A stretch of DNA of 64,000 nt from an uncultured Cryomorphaceae bacterium (GTDB lineage Bacteria > Bacteroidota > Bacteroidia > Flavobacteriales > Schleiferiaceae), in contig CAKZJV010000008.1 of assembly GCA_937120475.1 (NCBI GenBank), positions 1 through 64,000 on the forward strand, read 5' to 3'. How positions within the stretch are numbered: position 1 is the first letter of the stretch; each line of letters starts with the position of its first letter. The translations under genes and the position numbers were made by a program. Of the stretch, positions 41,331 to 48,671 are shown piece by piece. A model generated the notes under the pieces. That model was not told where the DNA came from, did no database searches, and worked only from the letters and a program-made list of their open reading frames with translations.

Positions 41331-41372
41331 TTGGTTTACAACTATATGCAAATGTACTATTTTGTAAACCAA
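41331..41372 (-). promoter_or_regulatory. Promoter bracketed by a perfect 11-bp inverted repeat (xre-immA)
   Basis: TTGGTTTACAA (41331-41341) and TTGTAAACCAA (41362-41372) are exact reverse complements. Between them, on the minus strand, is the -7 box TACATTTGC (41348-41356), and the upstream arm covers the -33 position. The distal arm is 6 bases from the start codon. This is the expected layout for autorepression by the Xre domain. Confidence 0.75.
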
Positions 41373-41483
41373 AATGCAAACTTGCTGTCCTTTGTTGCCA
41401 ATAGCTAAACTGACTTCCAAAAAACCAAAGGAGGGTTAAGATTACCAGTGGGTTGTGGTTTCTTAGTTTTAATCTCAATGTAC

Positions 41484-43724
41484 TCATGATTCCACTTTTT
41501 TATAATACCCAGTTTTCGGGCATGCCACATAGTCTGGCTGCAGCTTCTTGAGAAAGTAGTCCACTGATCTTGCGCTGAGTTTTAATTGCTTGCCCAGCTC
41601 CACAGCCTCAGCCCTTTTGAAGGAGGGAGGGAGACTTTCAAAAAGCTTCCGTTTGTTGTCCCCTCCACGGAAAGGCTCTGCGTCTTCCTGCTTGGGTAAG
41701 TTGTGAAACATTAATAGGCTGTGTTTCAGGTAGATATCTGAAAGCTGCAGAGCAGCTTGAAAATCATCGTCCAAGCAATCTTGCTTTACAGTTAGCTCCC
41801 CGTTCTCAAATTTGCGCAGAGCAGTAAAGATCATGGCTATGCGGTAGCAAATAAGTCCCAGCCTTTTGACTACGCTGGTAGCTTCATCACTGATGAAGTT
41901 ATCCACTTCCTTAAGCCAAAGTCCGAAAGTCTTGTTGAGCTGGTCCCACTGTTGGCGGGTGAGCTGCACTTCGGTGTCAGAGCCTTGCAGGAATCGGTGC
42001 ATATCATGCACGCGCTTAGAAAGTCTTTCAAACAGTTCCGTGAGATTCACCTGGCTGCCAAAAGGCGATACATCACGCCAAATCTGCTGCGTTTTGAAGG
42101 CATAGAAGATAAAGCGGCTGAAAAGGCCGTCTTCAGCGGAGTTGATAAGATTGGGCACTTGACTGGGTGTACCGGAAAGCGCAACTGAAAGTTGCGGAGC
42201 TTTTACCTCCACATATTCATTATTGGTCTTTCGGCTGCATGAGATTTTCTCGTGATGGAAAGCCTTGCGCAGCATATCCGAATATGAGCCCCATTCCTGT
42301 TTGAAGATGTTGCCCATAGTGTCAGCTTCTGTTTCGCATATGATACCTGAGCCACCATTTTCTTCCAGGTGCCAAAGAATTTTGGCGTTGCTGGTATTGG
42401 CAGGAATGTAGAGCACTTCATATTGAGGCTTCTCCGGTGGTTCGGTTGCGGGTTCGCCTTTCTTTCGGCTTTTCTGGTCCATCTTGTGATCTTCCAATTC
42501 CAGTTCGTAATCTTTCATGCGCTGTTCACTGGCCGTTTTCATGTGCTCATGAATGCGGTCGCCCAGGTTCTTTGCGGAAAGCAAAGAGCCTTTGCCGCTT
42601 GCGGCAGGTGCGATAACGAAAGAGAATAGGTTCGGATGAACCGTTCTCTGAGCGTAGATGCCTGTTACATTAGGCAGACAACCGCTAAGAATACAGAGCG
42701 CTCCAGTCAGAAATACATCCCGTTCCCGGGAGTCGGAAAAGCCGGAGGCTCCTTCCTGAAGGATTTCAGGCAAAGCCTGGTAGACTTCATCGGGAATAGT
42801 GGGTGATTGGAGAAGGTAATCTTCATCCTCCTGCTGTCGGGCGTGGTTTACACCATTTGAAGTGTTTGCAAACTTTGCAAACTCGTGGGAATGGTGGTTG
42901 TAAGCACTTTTCACAGCTGCTTCAATTTCCTTAAAGCCTAGGTCAAATCGGTTTCCGATCAGTTCCCGTGTTTCCATTTCTTCAATACCAGCACGGTTGC
43001 AATTGGAGGCCAACAGGTAAACGAAGTTGTTCCTGTTGCCTTCTGCATAGCTCATCTTCTGCTCGGTGAATTGGATGCAATTCTCAAAGGAAGTATTGAC
43101 TTCTTCGGGTTGTTCCTGATGGTTTAGCGGAGTGGGCTGAGAGGGAATCGCAGGTTCTTCAACCTCAGCTCCCGGAATTTCAACATGAAACTTGTCGTGC
43201 TTCAGGTTGCGGTAACATTCAGGATCGGAGGAAAAGAAGCAAAGGCGCGGGATGTCTTTCCCGGAGGGATCCAGTTTTAGCTGGAGAGCCTCTTCATAAT
43301 AGTTGGATACCTGCTCAAAGGCTTCTGCGTGGTGTTCCTGTTCGCTGTCCACTTCGATCAGGATTTTCAAGCCCTGGCCACTTGGGCTGCGGAAGCAGCA
43401 GAAAGTGTAAGACTCAGAGGAAGCTTTGTCAAAAGCTTCTGAGAGTTGCTGATCAGAAAGCTTATCGAGGTCGAGAATTATAAATTGGCTGTAGCGAAGC
43501 CGCTTGTCTGCTGCGCGGCCACCTTCAAAGGTTCCCGAAGGAGTGAATGCAGGAAGCTTTTTCTTTTGAAGGTTTGCGTTTTCCCGATCTCCGCTGTAAA
43601 GGAGCTTGCGGATTTCGTGGATTTGATCTTCGTAGACACCTTCCTGGATGTCTTTAGTGATCAGTGCAAGTGATTTATCCTCCACCTTTTGGGTGAAGTG
43701 CTTGAATATAGTTGATGTGGCCAT
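41484..43724 (-). CDS. VirE-N/BT4734-like primase domain plus DUF3987 protein
   Basis: A 746-aa element replication-type protein. Residues 1-180 match the BT4734/VirE N-terminal primase-like domain (SQFIILDLDKLSD, CCFRSPSGQGLKILIEVD). Residues about 315-640 form a DUF3987 helicase-like ATPase with the P-loop-like APAASGKGSLLSAKNL and IICETEADTM. The C-terminus resembles a helix-turn-helix (KRAEAVELGKQLKLSARSVDYF). Such proteins replicate or maintain integrative elements in Bacteroidota. It lies 3 bases after a small HTH protein, in the same transcript. Confidence 0.87.
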   Translation of the reverse strand: MATSTIFKHFTQKVEDKSLALITKDIQEGVYEDQIHEIRKLLYSGDRENANLQKKKLPAFTPSGTFEGGRAADKRLRYSQFIILDLDKLSDQQLSEAFDKASSESYTFCCFRSPSGQGLKILIEVDSEQEHHAEAFEQVSNYYEEALQLKLDPSGKDIPRLCFFSSDPECYRNLKHDKFHVEIPGAEVEEPAIPSQPTPLNHQEQPEEVNTSFENCIQFTEQKMSYAEGNRNNFVYLLASNCNRAGIEEMETRELIGNRFDLGFKEIEAAVKSAYNHHSHEFAKFANTSNGVNHARQQEDEDYLLQSPTIPDEVYQALPEILQEGASGFSDSRERDVFLTGALCILSGCLPNVTGIYAQRTVHPNLFSFVIAPAASGKGSLLSAKNLGDRIHEHMKTASEQRMKDYELELEDHKMDQKSRKKGEPATEPPEKPQYEVLYIPANTSNAKILWHLEENGGSGIICETEADTMGNIFKQEWGSYSDMLRKAFHHEKISCSRKTNNEYVEVKAPQLSVALSGTPSQVPNLINSAEDGLFSRFIFYAFKTQQIWRDVSPFGSQVNLTELFERLSKRVHDMHRFLQGSDTEVQLTRQQWDQLNKTFGLWLKEVDNFISDEATSVVKRLGLICYRIAMIFTALRKFENGELTVKQDCLDDDFQAALQLSDIYLKHSLLMFHNLPKQEDAEPFRGGDNKRKLFESLPPSFKRAEAVELGKQLKLSARSVDYFLKKLQPDYVACPKTGYYKKVES

Positions 43725-43727
43725 GTC

Positions 43728-44027
43728 TCAAGATTTTGAAGTTGCGTTAATACCTGCTCTGGAAGGCTGTCGGTGTTCTTCCAGCATCTTCACAATGTCG
43801 CTCATGCGGTAGTAGATCTTGTTGCCAATCTGTGAGTAAGCAATGACACCATCGTTCCGCCAGGACTGAGCGGTGCGCTTACTGATGTACATGAGTTGCA
43901 GAAATTCCTGATTGTCGAGAAAGACATCATCAAGGTTTGTCTGCTTGGTGTGAAGGGCCGCCTCAATGTTTTTGAGGCGGTCCATGATTGCTTTAAAAGC
44001 TCTTTCACTTAATTCGATCTTTTTCAT
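43728..44027 (-). CDS. Small HTH (excisionase-like) DNA-binding protein
   Basis: A 99-aa protein with an N-terminal helical tail and a MerR-like HTH_17 domain: EFLQLMYISKRTAQSWRNDG then IAYSQIGNKIYYRMSDI. Pairs of such proteins act as excisionase/regulator of Bacteroidota integrative elements. It lies 2 bases from the second HTH gene. Confidence 0.8.
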   Translation of the reverse strand: MKKIELSERAFKAIMDRLKNIEAALHTKQTNLDDVFLDNQEFLQLMYISKRTAQSWRNDGVIAYSQIGNKIYYRMSDIVKMLEEHRQPSRAGINATSKS

Positions 44028-44029
44028 GG

Positions 44030-44326
44030 CTAACCCCTCCGTCCTTTGGTTACCAAATAGTCAGCGGCTCGCTTCTCGATGTCATCAGAAGGCTCTTGTC
44101 GATTACGCTGTAGCCATTCGTCAAGCTCACCTCGGTTGAAGTATATCTTCTTGCCATTAGGCTTGTAGAAGGGGATACTTCCAGAACTGGTGAGTTTGTA
44201 TAAGTGCGAGTGCGATAGTTCAAGGTATCTTGCCGTCTCGCTGAAATTGAGCACGTTTTTTAGAATTACGTTTTGATCTAATACGTGCTCTTCTATGATC
44301 TTTAGTCTTTTTAAAATCTCTTCCAT
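44030..44326 (-). CDS. Small HTH (excisionase-like) DNA-binding protein
   Basis: A 98-aa HTH_17 protein: LNFSETARYLELSHSHLYKLTSSGSIPFYK, KKIYFNRGELDEWLQ. The tail RNRQEPSDDIEKRA is charged. With the 99-aa neighbour it makes the typical pair controlling element excision or replication. A 14-bp perfect palindrome sits 32 bases ahead of its start and is a likely operator. Confidence 0.82.
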   Translation of the reverse strand: MEEILKRLKIIEEHVLDQNVILKNVLNFSETARYLELSHSHLYKLTSSGSIPFYKPNGKKIYFNRGELDEWLQRNRQEPSDDIEKRAADYLVTKGRRG

Positions 44327-44357
44327 CGTTTTGTGGATTTTGAAAATTCGAAAAAGA

Positions 44358-44371
44358 CTTTACCGGTAAAG
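44358..44371. promoter_or_regulatory. Perfect 14-bp palindrome ahead of the HTH pair
   Basis: CTTTACCGGTAAAG, fully self-complementary, 32 bases upstream of the start of the 98-aa HTH gene. Its position suggests an operator for one of the two HTH proteins. Confidence 0.5.
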
Positions 44372-44440
44372 CCACATTTGATTCCCAAATGCAGTGCTAA
44401 ACTACGCTGGTAGTGAGGGCTATATGGGGTCTACAACAAG

Positions 44441-44552
44441 GTGTAGTGCAGAGTGTAGAGTGTAGTGCGCGGTAACGAAAAGCAAGAGCAAGGGAACATG
44501 TCTTGCAAATAAGAAATAAAAAGATAAAGAAAACGAGAGGCGTATAGTGTAG
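44441..44552. repeat. Four copies of GTGTAG
   Basis: GTGTAG at 44441, 44453, 44460 and 44547, the first three within 25 bases. They lie in the noncoding gap between the HTH genes and the disrupted gene. The role is unknown; iteron or excisionase sites are possible. Confidence 0.35.
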
Positions 44553-44556
44553 AGTA

Positions 44557-45564
44557 CTACAGAAGCAAGGCGATTACCTGGTCTATACGATCCCCGGTTG
44601 AGGCCGGTCGTTTCAACACGCGAATGGATTTGGGGTCGAATTTAGAACCATCAAACTTTACAAAGGACTCGCAGGCCACCTTCCATTGCTTTTGTTTTAG
44701 ATCACCTAAAAGCTCGTGCTTATTGTAGAGCTAGGAAATAAGGTAATAGAGTTCTGAGGCGTTGCCTGTCCAGGTGACTGGATCTGTAACTTTTTGTCCT
44801 GAGAAAAGCTTTCTGAATTGGTGGGCAGTAGTTTGCTCATCAATAAGCCCGTTCTTTCTCAGGCTATCACATAAATTTGTTAAGTTTTCAGGTTCCGTAT
44901 CGAATCGCACATACCTGAAGCCTTCTACTGGTGCGTGTGGTTGCGGTTGAACTTCATATCGTCCATCAGATTTATCAGACTTGTCGAGCGTTGGGATAAT
45001 TACAGGAGGATCTGGAGCTAATTCATAAAAAAAGGTCAGGTAAAGGTCTTCCAACTCTAAGGATTCTAATTTTCGGTGTTTTGGATAAGCTTCGCTGATT
45101 TCAAGGTAGGTTCTTATTAATTGGTGCTTGAGGTAATGGAAAATGTATGCTTCGTCTACATTGTCACCCTTTTGGACCTTGCTATTCTTGGGTTCAAGTA
45201 ATTCAGCATTGAGTTCTCTTTTCTCTAAAAGTTTTTGGGTTGCGTTAAGGTAATCTTTAATAGTTCTGCTCAAGGCCGTATAAACGTGATACTTCTTCTG
45301 GTTTTCAGATTTACTTCCTGAGACAGAAGAATGAATGTCATTAAGGTAACGTGCTAGATCAGAGTCGATCAACTTCTTGTAGAATTTTCTCTTAAAGGAA
45401 AGGGGGTTGAGGAATTCTACATCAAAAAGCTCAAGTTGTTTAGGCTTGACTGTTTTTATCCCACTTAAAAGCTCTTTGAACCTGGTTTCGGAATAATCTA
45501 CCATCATCCAGGGTCGGTACTTCCTATAGAGAAGTTGTTGTATTTGAGGGAGTTTTGAACTCAT
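44557..45564 (-). pseudogene. Element protein interrupted by an in-frame TAG
   Basis: A 277-aa frame (44731-45564) ends at TAG (44731-44733) within a conserved-looking region WTGNASELYYLIS. The same frame continues for 57 codons, LYNKHELLGDLKQKQWKVAC and on to QVIALLL, before a TAG at 44557. The tail has the Trp and Cys/Phe pattern expected for the end of this family, which in Bacteroidota elements stands next to the integrase and resembles RteC-type proteins. One nonsense change has most likely removed the C-terminus. It overlaps the integrase gene by 4 bases. The RteC link is tentative, and I cannot exclude that the short protein still works. Confidence 0.7.
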
Positions 45565-46667
45565 AGGTCAAGTTTAATTCTATTTGCGGCCTCCTGCTTT
45601 TTCTCGTCAATAATCTTAGCATAAATCTGAGTGGTTTTCAACTCACGGTGGCCGAGTAGTTTTGAAACGGTGTAAATATCAGTGCCTAATGAAAGCTGTA
45701 AAGTAGCGTAGGTGTGGCGGGCGCAATGGAAAGTGATGGTTTTGGAGATTCCTGCTTTCATCATCCATTGCTGCAATTTCAGGTTGTGCCAGGCACTGTA
45801 CTGTAAGCCTCTGAACACGCGCTCTGTTGGTTCACCCTTTTCACCAAGGATATTTCGGGCTTGTTCCGAAATAGGCAGGGTTTCGGCTCCTTTGGTCTTC
45901 TTCTGGCGAAAACGGATATACCAGCCGTTTTTCTCGGAGTGCTGCACCTCAGACCAAATCAACTTATTAATATCCGACCAGCGGAGGCCGGTAAGCGCAC
46001 TGAAAATAAAAGCGTCTTTGATAATGGGGATTTCGCATTCTGTATTTGCGGCCGCTTGCAATTCTTCCAGGGTAAGAAACTCCCGCTGGGGCTCCGCTTG
46101 TTTAAAGCCTGAGACCTGATCCGCAGGATTACGGGCAATGATTCCATCTTTGAAAGCTTGCTTTAAAGCGGCTCTTACTTTATTGAAATAGGAGTAGCAG
46201 GAATTTTGAGAAAGCTTTCGCTTGGCCGGGGTTTCTGCTTCGTGCTTCAGGTAGTCCTTGAAATCCTCTAACCACTGCTTGTCGATCTCTGAGAAAGTAA
46301 CATCATGCTTTGCAAACTTTTTCAGGTGCTTCAATGAACTGTCCCAATTATCGTAATTGCCTTTGCTGTCCTTCCGCTTTTCCATCAGGTGCTCCATGTA
46401 TTTGATAAAGCTTCCCTTGAGTTTGGAGCTGTCCTGCATACCATATACACCATTCTGCACTTCTAAATGACGCTTCGCGCGGATTGTCTCCGCAAGAGTG
46501 AGGGTATCTTTATTCTCCTTCTTCTGCTCCTTGGTGAGCTTGCCTTTCTCCGGCTCAGGATAGAGGTACAATTGCAAGTATTCATATGAGCGTTTGCCCT
46601 GGTGATAGTAATCAAGGTAAAGGCTGATTTTGTCTCCTTTCGTCCGTTGTCTTAATGTTACTTTCAT
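45561..46667 (-). CDS. Tyrosine recombinase (integrase)
   Basis: A 368-aa site-specific recombinase. An arm-binding domain lies at about 1-75 and a SAM-like core-binding domain at about 85-185. The catalytic domain has Arg229 in ALTGLRWSD, Lys258 or thereabouts in QKKTKG, His314 and Arg317 in FHCARHTYAT, His340 in KLLGHREL and Tyr349 in TQIYAKI. All catalytic residues are present, so it should be active. It lies next to the zinc-ribbon HTH gene and about 580 bases from the 3' end of mnmE, the probable integration target. Confidence 0.93.
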   Translation of the reverse strand: MKVTLRQRTKGDKISLYLDYYHQGKRSYEYLQLYLYPEPEKGKLTKEQKKENKDTLTLAETIRAKRHLEVQNGVYGMQDSSKLKGSFIKYMEHLMEKRKDSKGNYDNWDSSLKHLKKFAKHDVTFSEIDKQWLEDFKDYLKHEAETPAKRKLSQNSCYSYFNKVRAALKQAFKDGIIARNPADQVSGFKQAEPQREFLTLEELQAAANTECEIPIIKDAFIFSALTGLRWSDINKLIWSEVQHSEKNGWYIRFRQKKTKGAETLPISEQARNILGEKGEPTERVFRGLQYSAWHNLKLQQWMMKAGISKTITFHCARHTYATLQLSLGTDIYTVSKLLGHRELKTTQIYAKIIDEKKQEAANRIKLDL

Positions 46668-46673
46668 AGCTGC

Positions 46674-47021
46674 TTATTTAAATAATTGGTTGATGGCTTC
46701 TCTTGAAATGATGGTGCGTCTTCCGATCTTGGCTGCCTTTAATTGGCCGTTGTCGATCATCCGGTAGATGGTCCAACGGCTGGCACCTAATAACATGCAA
46801 ACATCTTTTACACTCAGGAAATCCTTATTGGAAACGATACCGGTAACAGGTGCTTTGTGTTGCTCCTGCTCAATGGCAGTTTGCAGCTTCTCTTCGCGCT
46901 TGCGCTTCTTGTAGTTCATCTTAGCGCAGCGGTCAGAGCAGAACTTTGTAACTGTTGTTTTGGCAACAAAGGTCTCACCGCAGTGGTGGCAAGTTTTCTT
47001 TATACGGATATTACTGCTCAT
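46674..47021 (-). CDS. Zinc-ribbon plus HTH_17 protein
   Basis: A 115-aa protein: a Cys4 zinc-ribbon at about 8-27 ([20 protein letters not shown]), a basic coil and an excisionase-type HTH ([20 protein letters not shown], then [15 protein letters not shown]). The start at 47021 is preferred to 47078 because the longer frame would translate a tandem repeat. It is coupled to the integrase gene, 6 bases ahead, and is probably its directionality factor. Confidence 0.78.
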   Translation of the reverse strand: MSSNIRIKKTCHHCGETFVAKTTVTKFCSDRCAKMNYKKRKREEKLQTAIEQEQHKAPVTGIVSNKDFLSVKDVCMLLGASRWTIYRMIDNGQLKAAKIGRRTIISREAINQLFK

Positions 47022-47080
47022 GTTGCTTGATGTCGCTGGCTGTTGCCTGGAGTAGCTGCTTGTTGCTCTATGTAGCATGA
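47021..47080. repeat. Three 20-bp imperfect tandem repeats
   Basis: Units starting at 47021, 47041 and 47061, each beginning TGTTGC and sharing TG-TGTxGC spacing. They directly precede the zinc-ribbon HTH gene. Possible arm-type binding sites for the integrase or its partner. Confidence 0.6.
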
Positions 47081-47101
47081 TTTCGCTACCCCTTTAAAAT
47101 C

Positions 47102-47188
47102 TGTTGCCCAGAAACAAAGGCAACAATGATGGGCAACAACTGTACATCAAATATAAGCAAAAAAGAGGGGTTAGGCAACAAATATAAG
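47102..47188. repeat. Inverted and direct repeats between integrase region and mnmE
   Basis: TGTTGCCCA (47102-47110) and TGGGCAACA (47130-47138) are exact reverse complements; GCAACA recurs at 47120 and 47175; and CAAATATAAG is repeated directly at 47148 and 47179. No reading frame is evident. With the adjoining 20-bp repeats, this looks like a recombination or control region. Confidence 0.55.
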
Positions 47189-47247
47189 AAGTCAATTGTT
47201 ACTGAAACCCAGTAATAACAAGGGTGTGACAAACAAGGGAAAAGTAA

Positions 47248-47265
47248 TTACTTTCCGATACAAAA
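47248..47265. other. Candidate attachment site at the mnmE 3' end
   Basis: The last codons of mnmE read, on the minus strand, TTTTGTATCGGAAAGTAA, closely similar to the 18-base site in the same place used by Salmonella genomic island 1. The integrase region begins beyond it. The matching left-hand site was not found in this window. Confidence 0.5.
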
Positions 47266-48588
47266 CTCCGAGAAAATAGTTCCGAGTAGGTCGTCCGTGG
47301 TGATTTCACCCGTAATGGCTCCTAAGGACTCCATGGCTCTGCGTAAATCAAAGGCCACCAAATCTGTTGAAAGTCCTGATTTCAATCCCGCGGAAGCGGT
47401 ATTCAAATGCTCAATACAATCTTTCAAGGCTCGAACGTGGCGTTGGTTTGAAACAATCATGTCGCTTCCATCGGCGTGTAGAGAGGCCGCATAATCACCA
47501 AGTTCTTTTTCAAGTTCCTCCATCCCCTCACCGGTTTTTGCACTTATTGGCAGCAATCTTGAATCTATGGTATCTGAATGATGGGCATCTAATTTATTGG
47601 CCAGTTGAATGAGCTTGGCGTCGATGGCTAGTTCTTTACGAATGGCTGCCTCTGAAAAGGCTTCCACCCCCCTACTTAGGTCATGAACCCAAAGAACGAT
47701 TCTGGCCTTACGAACCGAGTCAAGGCTTCTTTGAATTCCGAGCTTCTCAATCTCATCCGCAGTTTCACGGATTCCAGCAGTATCAATAAATCTAAATCGA
47801 TGCCCGGCAATCACCATCTCATCTTCAATGGTGTCTCGGGTGGTTCCAGCAATCTCTGAAACAATGGCTCTGTTTTCTTTTAAAAGCCGATTCAGCAGAG
47901 TGCTTTTGCCCGCGTTTGGTGGTCCCACAATGGCCACTGGAATTCCGTTTTTAATGGCATTTCCCTGTCGGAAACTATCCACCAATTGGGTGCAGACCTG
48001 GATGATTTCATGAATTAGTTTTTGGAATTCCTCCCGATCGGCAAACTCAACATCTTCCTCTGCAAAATCCAATTCGAGTTCAAGCAAGGCTGCAAATTTG
48101 ATGAGCCGCTTCTTAAGGTCGCCAATCATTTCTGAATAGCCCCCTTTGAGCTGATACATGGCCATTTTATGAGCGGCCGAAGATTGACTGGAAATTAAAT
48201 CGGCTACAGCTTCTGCCTGGCTTAAATCCATTTGTCCATTCAAATATGCTCTCATGGTAAACTCACCAGGTTCTGCGGGCCGAGCCCCGTGCTGACCAAG
48301 AATCTCCATGGCTTTTGCTAGAATAAAGGCAGAACCATGGAAGGAGATTTCAACCACGTTTTCGCCCGTAAAAGATTTGGGCGCTTTGAACAAAGCAAGA
48401 ATTACCTCATCCAAAATATTATCGCCTTCTAAAAAATGACCATAATGAAGAGAGTACCCTTTGGCTCCTTTTAAGGATTTAGAAAAACATTTTTGAGCAA
48501 TTTCATGGCTTTGTTTCCCAGAGATTCGGATTACTCCAACGGCAGTATTTCCGTTTCCGGTTATGGGTGCGGCTATGGTATCATTCAT
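47248..48588 (-). CDS. mnmE: tRNA uridine-5-carboxymethylaminomethyl modification GTPase MnmE
   Basis: The GTPase that, with MnmG, modifies the wobble uridine of several tRNAs. The start at 48588 (MNDTIAAPITGNGNTAVG) matches the family; an ORF start at 48615 adds junk. The protein has the folate-binding N-domain, G-domain motifs VAIVGPPNAGKSTLLN and FIDTAG, and the C-terminal signature FSEFCIGK with the essential Cys. The gene is complete, so integration at its 3' end restored the coding sequence. It is the first core gene right of the element. Confidence 0.95.
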   Translation of the reverse strand: MNDTIAAPITGNGNTAVGVIRISGKQSHEIAQKCFSKSLKGAKGYSLHYGHFLEGDNILDEVILALFKAPKSFTGENVVEISFHGSAFILAKAMEILGQHGARPAEPGEFTMRAYLNGQMDLSQAEAVADLISSQSSAAHKMAMYQLKGGYSEMIGDLKKRLIKFAALLELELDFAEEDVEFADREEFQKLIHEIIQVCTQLVDSFRQGNAIKNGIPVAIVGPPNAGKSTLLNRLLKENRAIVSEIAGTTRDTIEDEMVIAGHRFRFIDTAGIRETADEIEKLGIQRSLDSVRKARIVLWVHDLSRGVEAFSEAAIRKELAIDAKLIQLANKLDAHHSDTIDSRLLPISAKTGEGMEELEKELGDYAASLHADGSDMIVSNQRHVRALKDCIEHLNTASAGLKSGLSTDLVAFDLRRAMESLGAITGEITTDDLLGTIFSEFCIGK

Positions 48589-48603
48589 GGGATCTTGCAT
48601 GCG

Positions 48604-48612
48604 GCAAAGGTA
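48604..48612 (-). promoter_or_regulatory. mnmE promoter -7 box
   Basis: TACCTTTGC on the minus strand, 15 bases upstream of the mnmE start, a near-perfect Bacteroidota TAnnTTTG box, with TTG about 20 bases further up. Confidence 0.6.
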
Positions 48613-48671
48613 CATACTTGTTGTCGCAATCAGCCGTTTGTTTTGTAGATTGAAAGACCATAAGTAAAAGG

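Larger units (their letters stand above)
37629..47265 (-). mobile_element. Integrase-bearing end of an integrative element
   Basis: Right limit: the mnmE 3' end. It contains a tyrosine recombinase, three HTH proteins, a VirE/DUF3987 protein, a disrupted element gene and an Argonaute/PIN/Xre-ImmA cargo. The left limit is not visible; 37629 is only the last gene of the cargo. The metal block further left may belong to the same element, since all genes keep one orientation and it carries archaeal-type accessory functions, but no transfer genes are seen. Confidence 0.55.

Noticed and set aside
41326-41487. An N-terminal 54-residue extension of the Xre-ImmA protein
   Set aside because: It would cover a promoter and a perfect inverted repeat, and the extension is unlike an Xre N-terminus.
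27547-45564. Genetic recoding of stop codons as an explanation for the two in-frame stops
   Set aside because: The stops are different (TAA, TAG), and many other genes in the window end normally at each of them; no recoding signal was seen.
47022-47078. A 19-residue N-terminal extension of the zinc-ribbon HTH protein
   Set aside because: It is a translation of the 20-bp tandem repeat and adds a low-complexity Ser/Gln segment.
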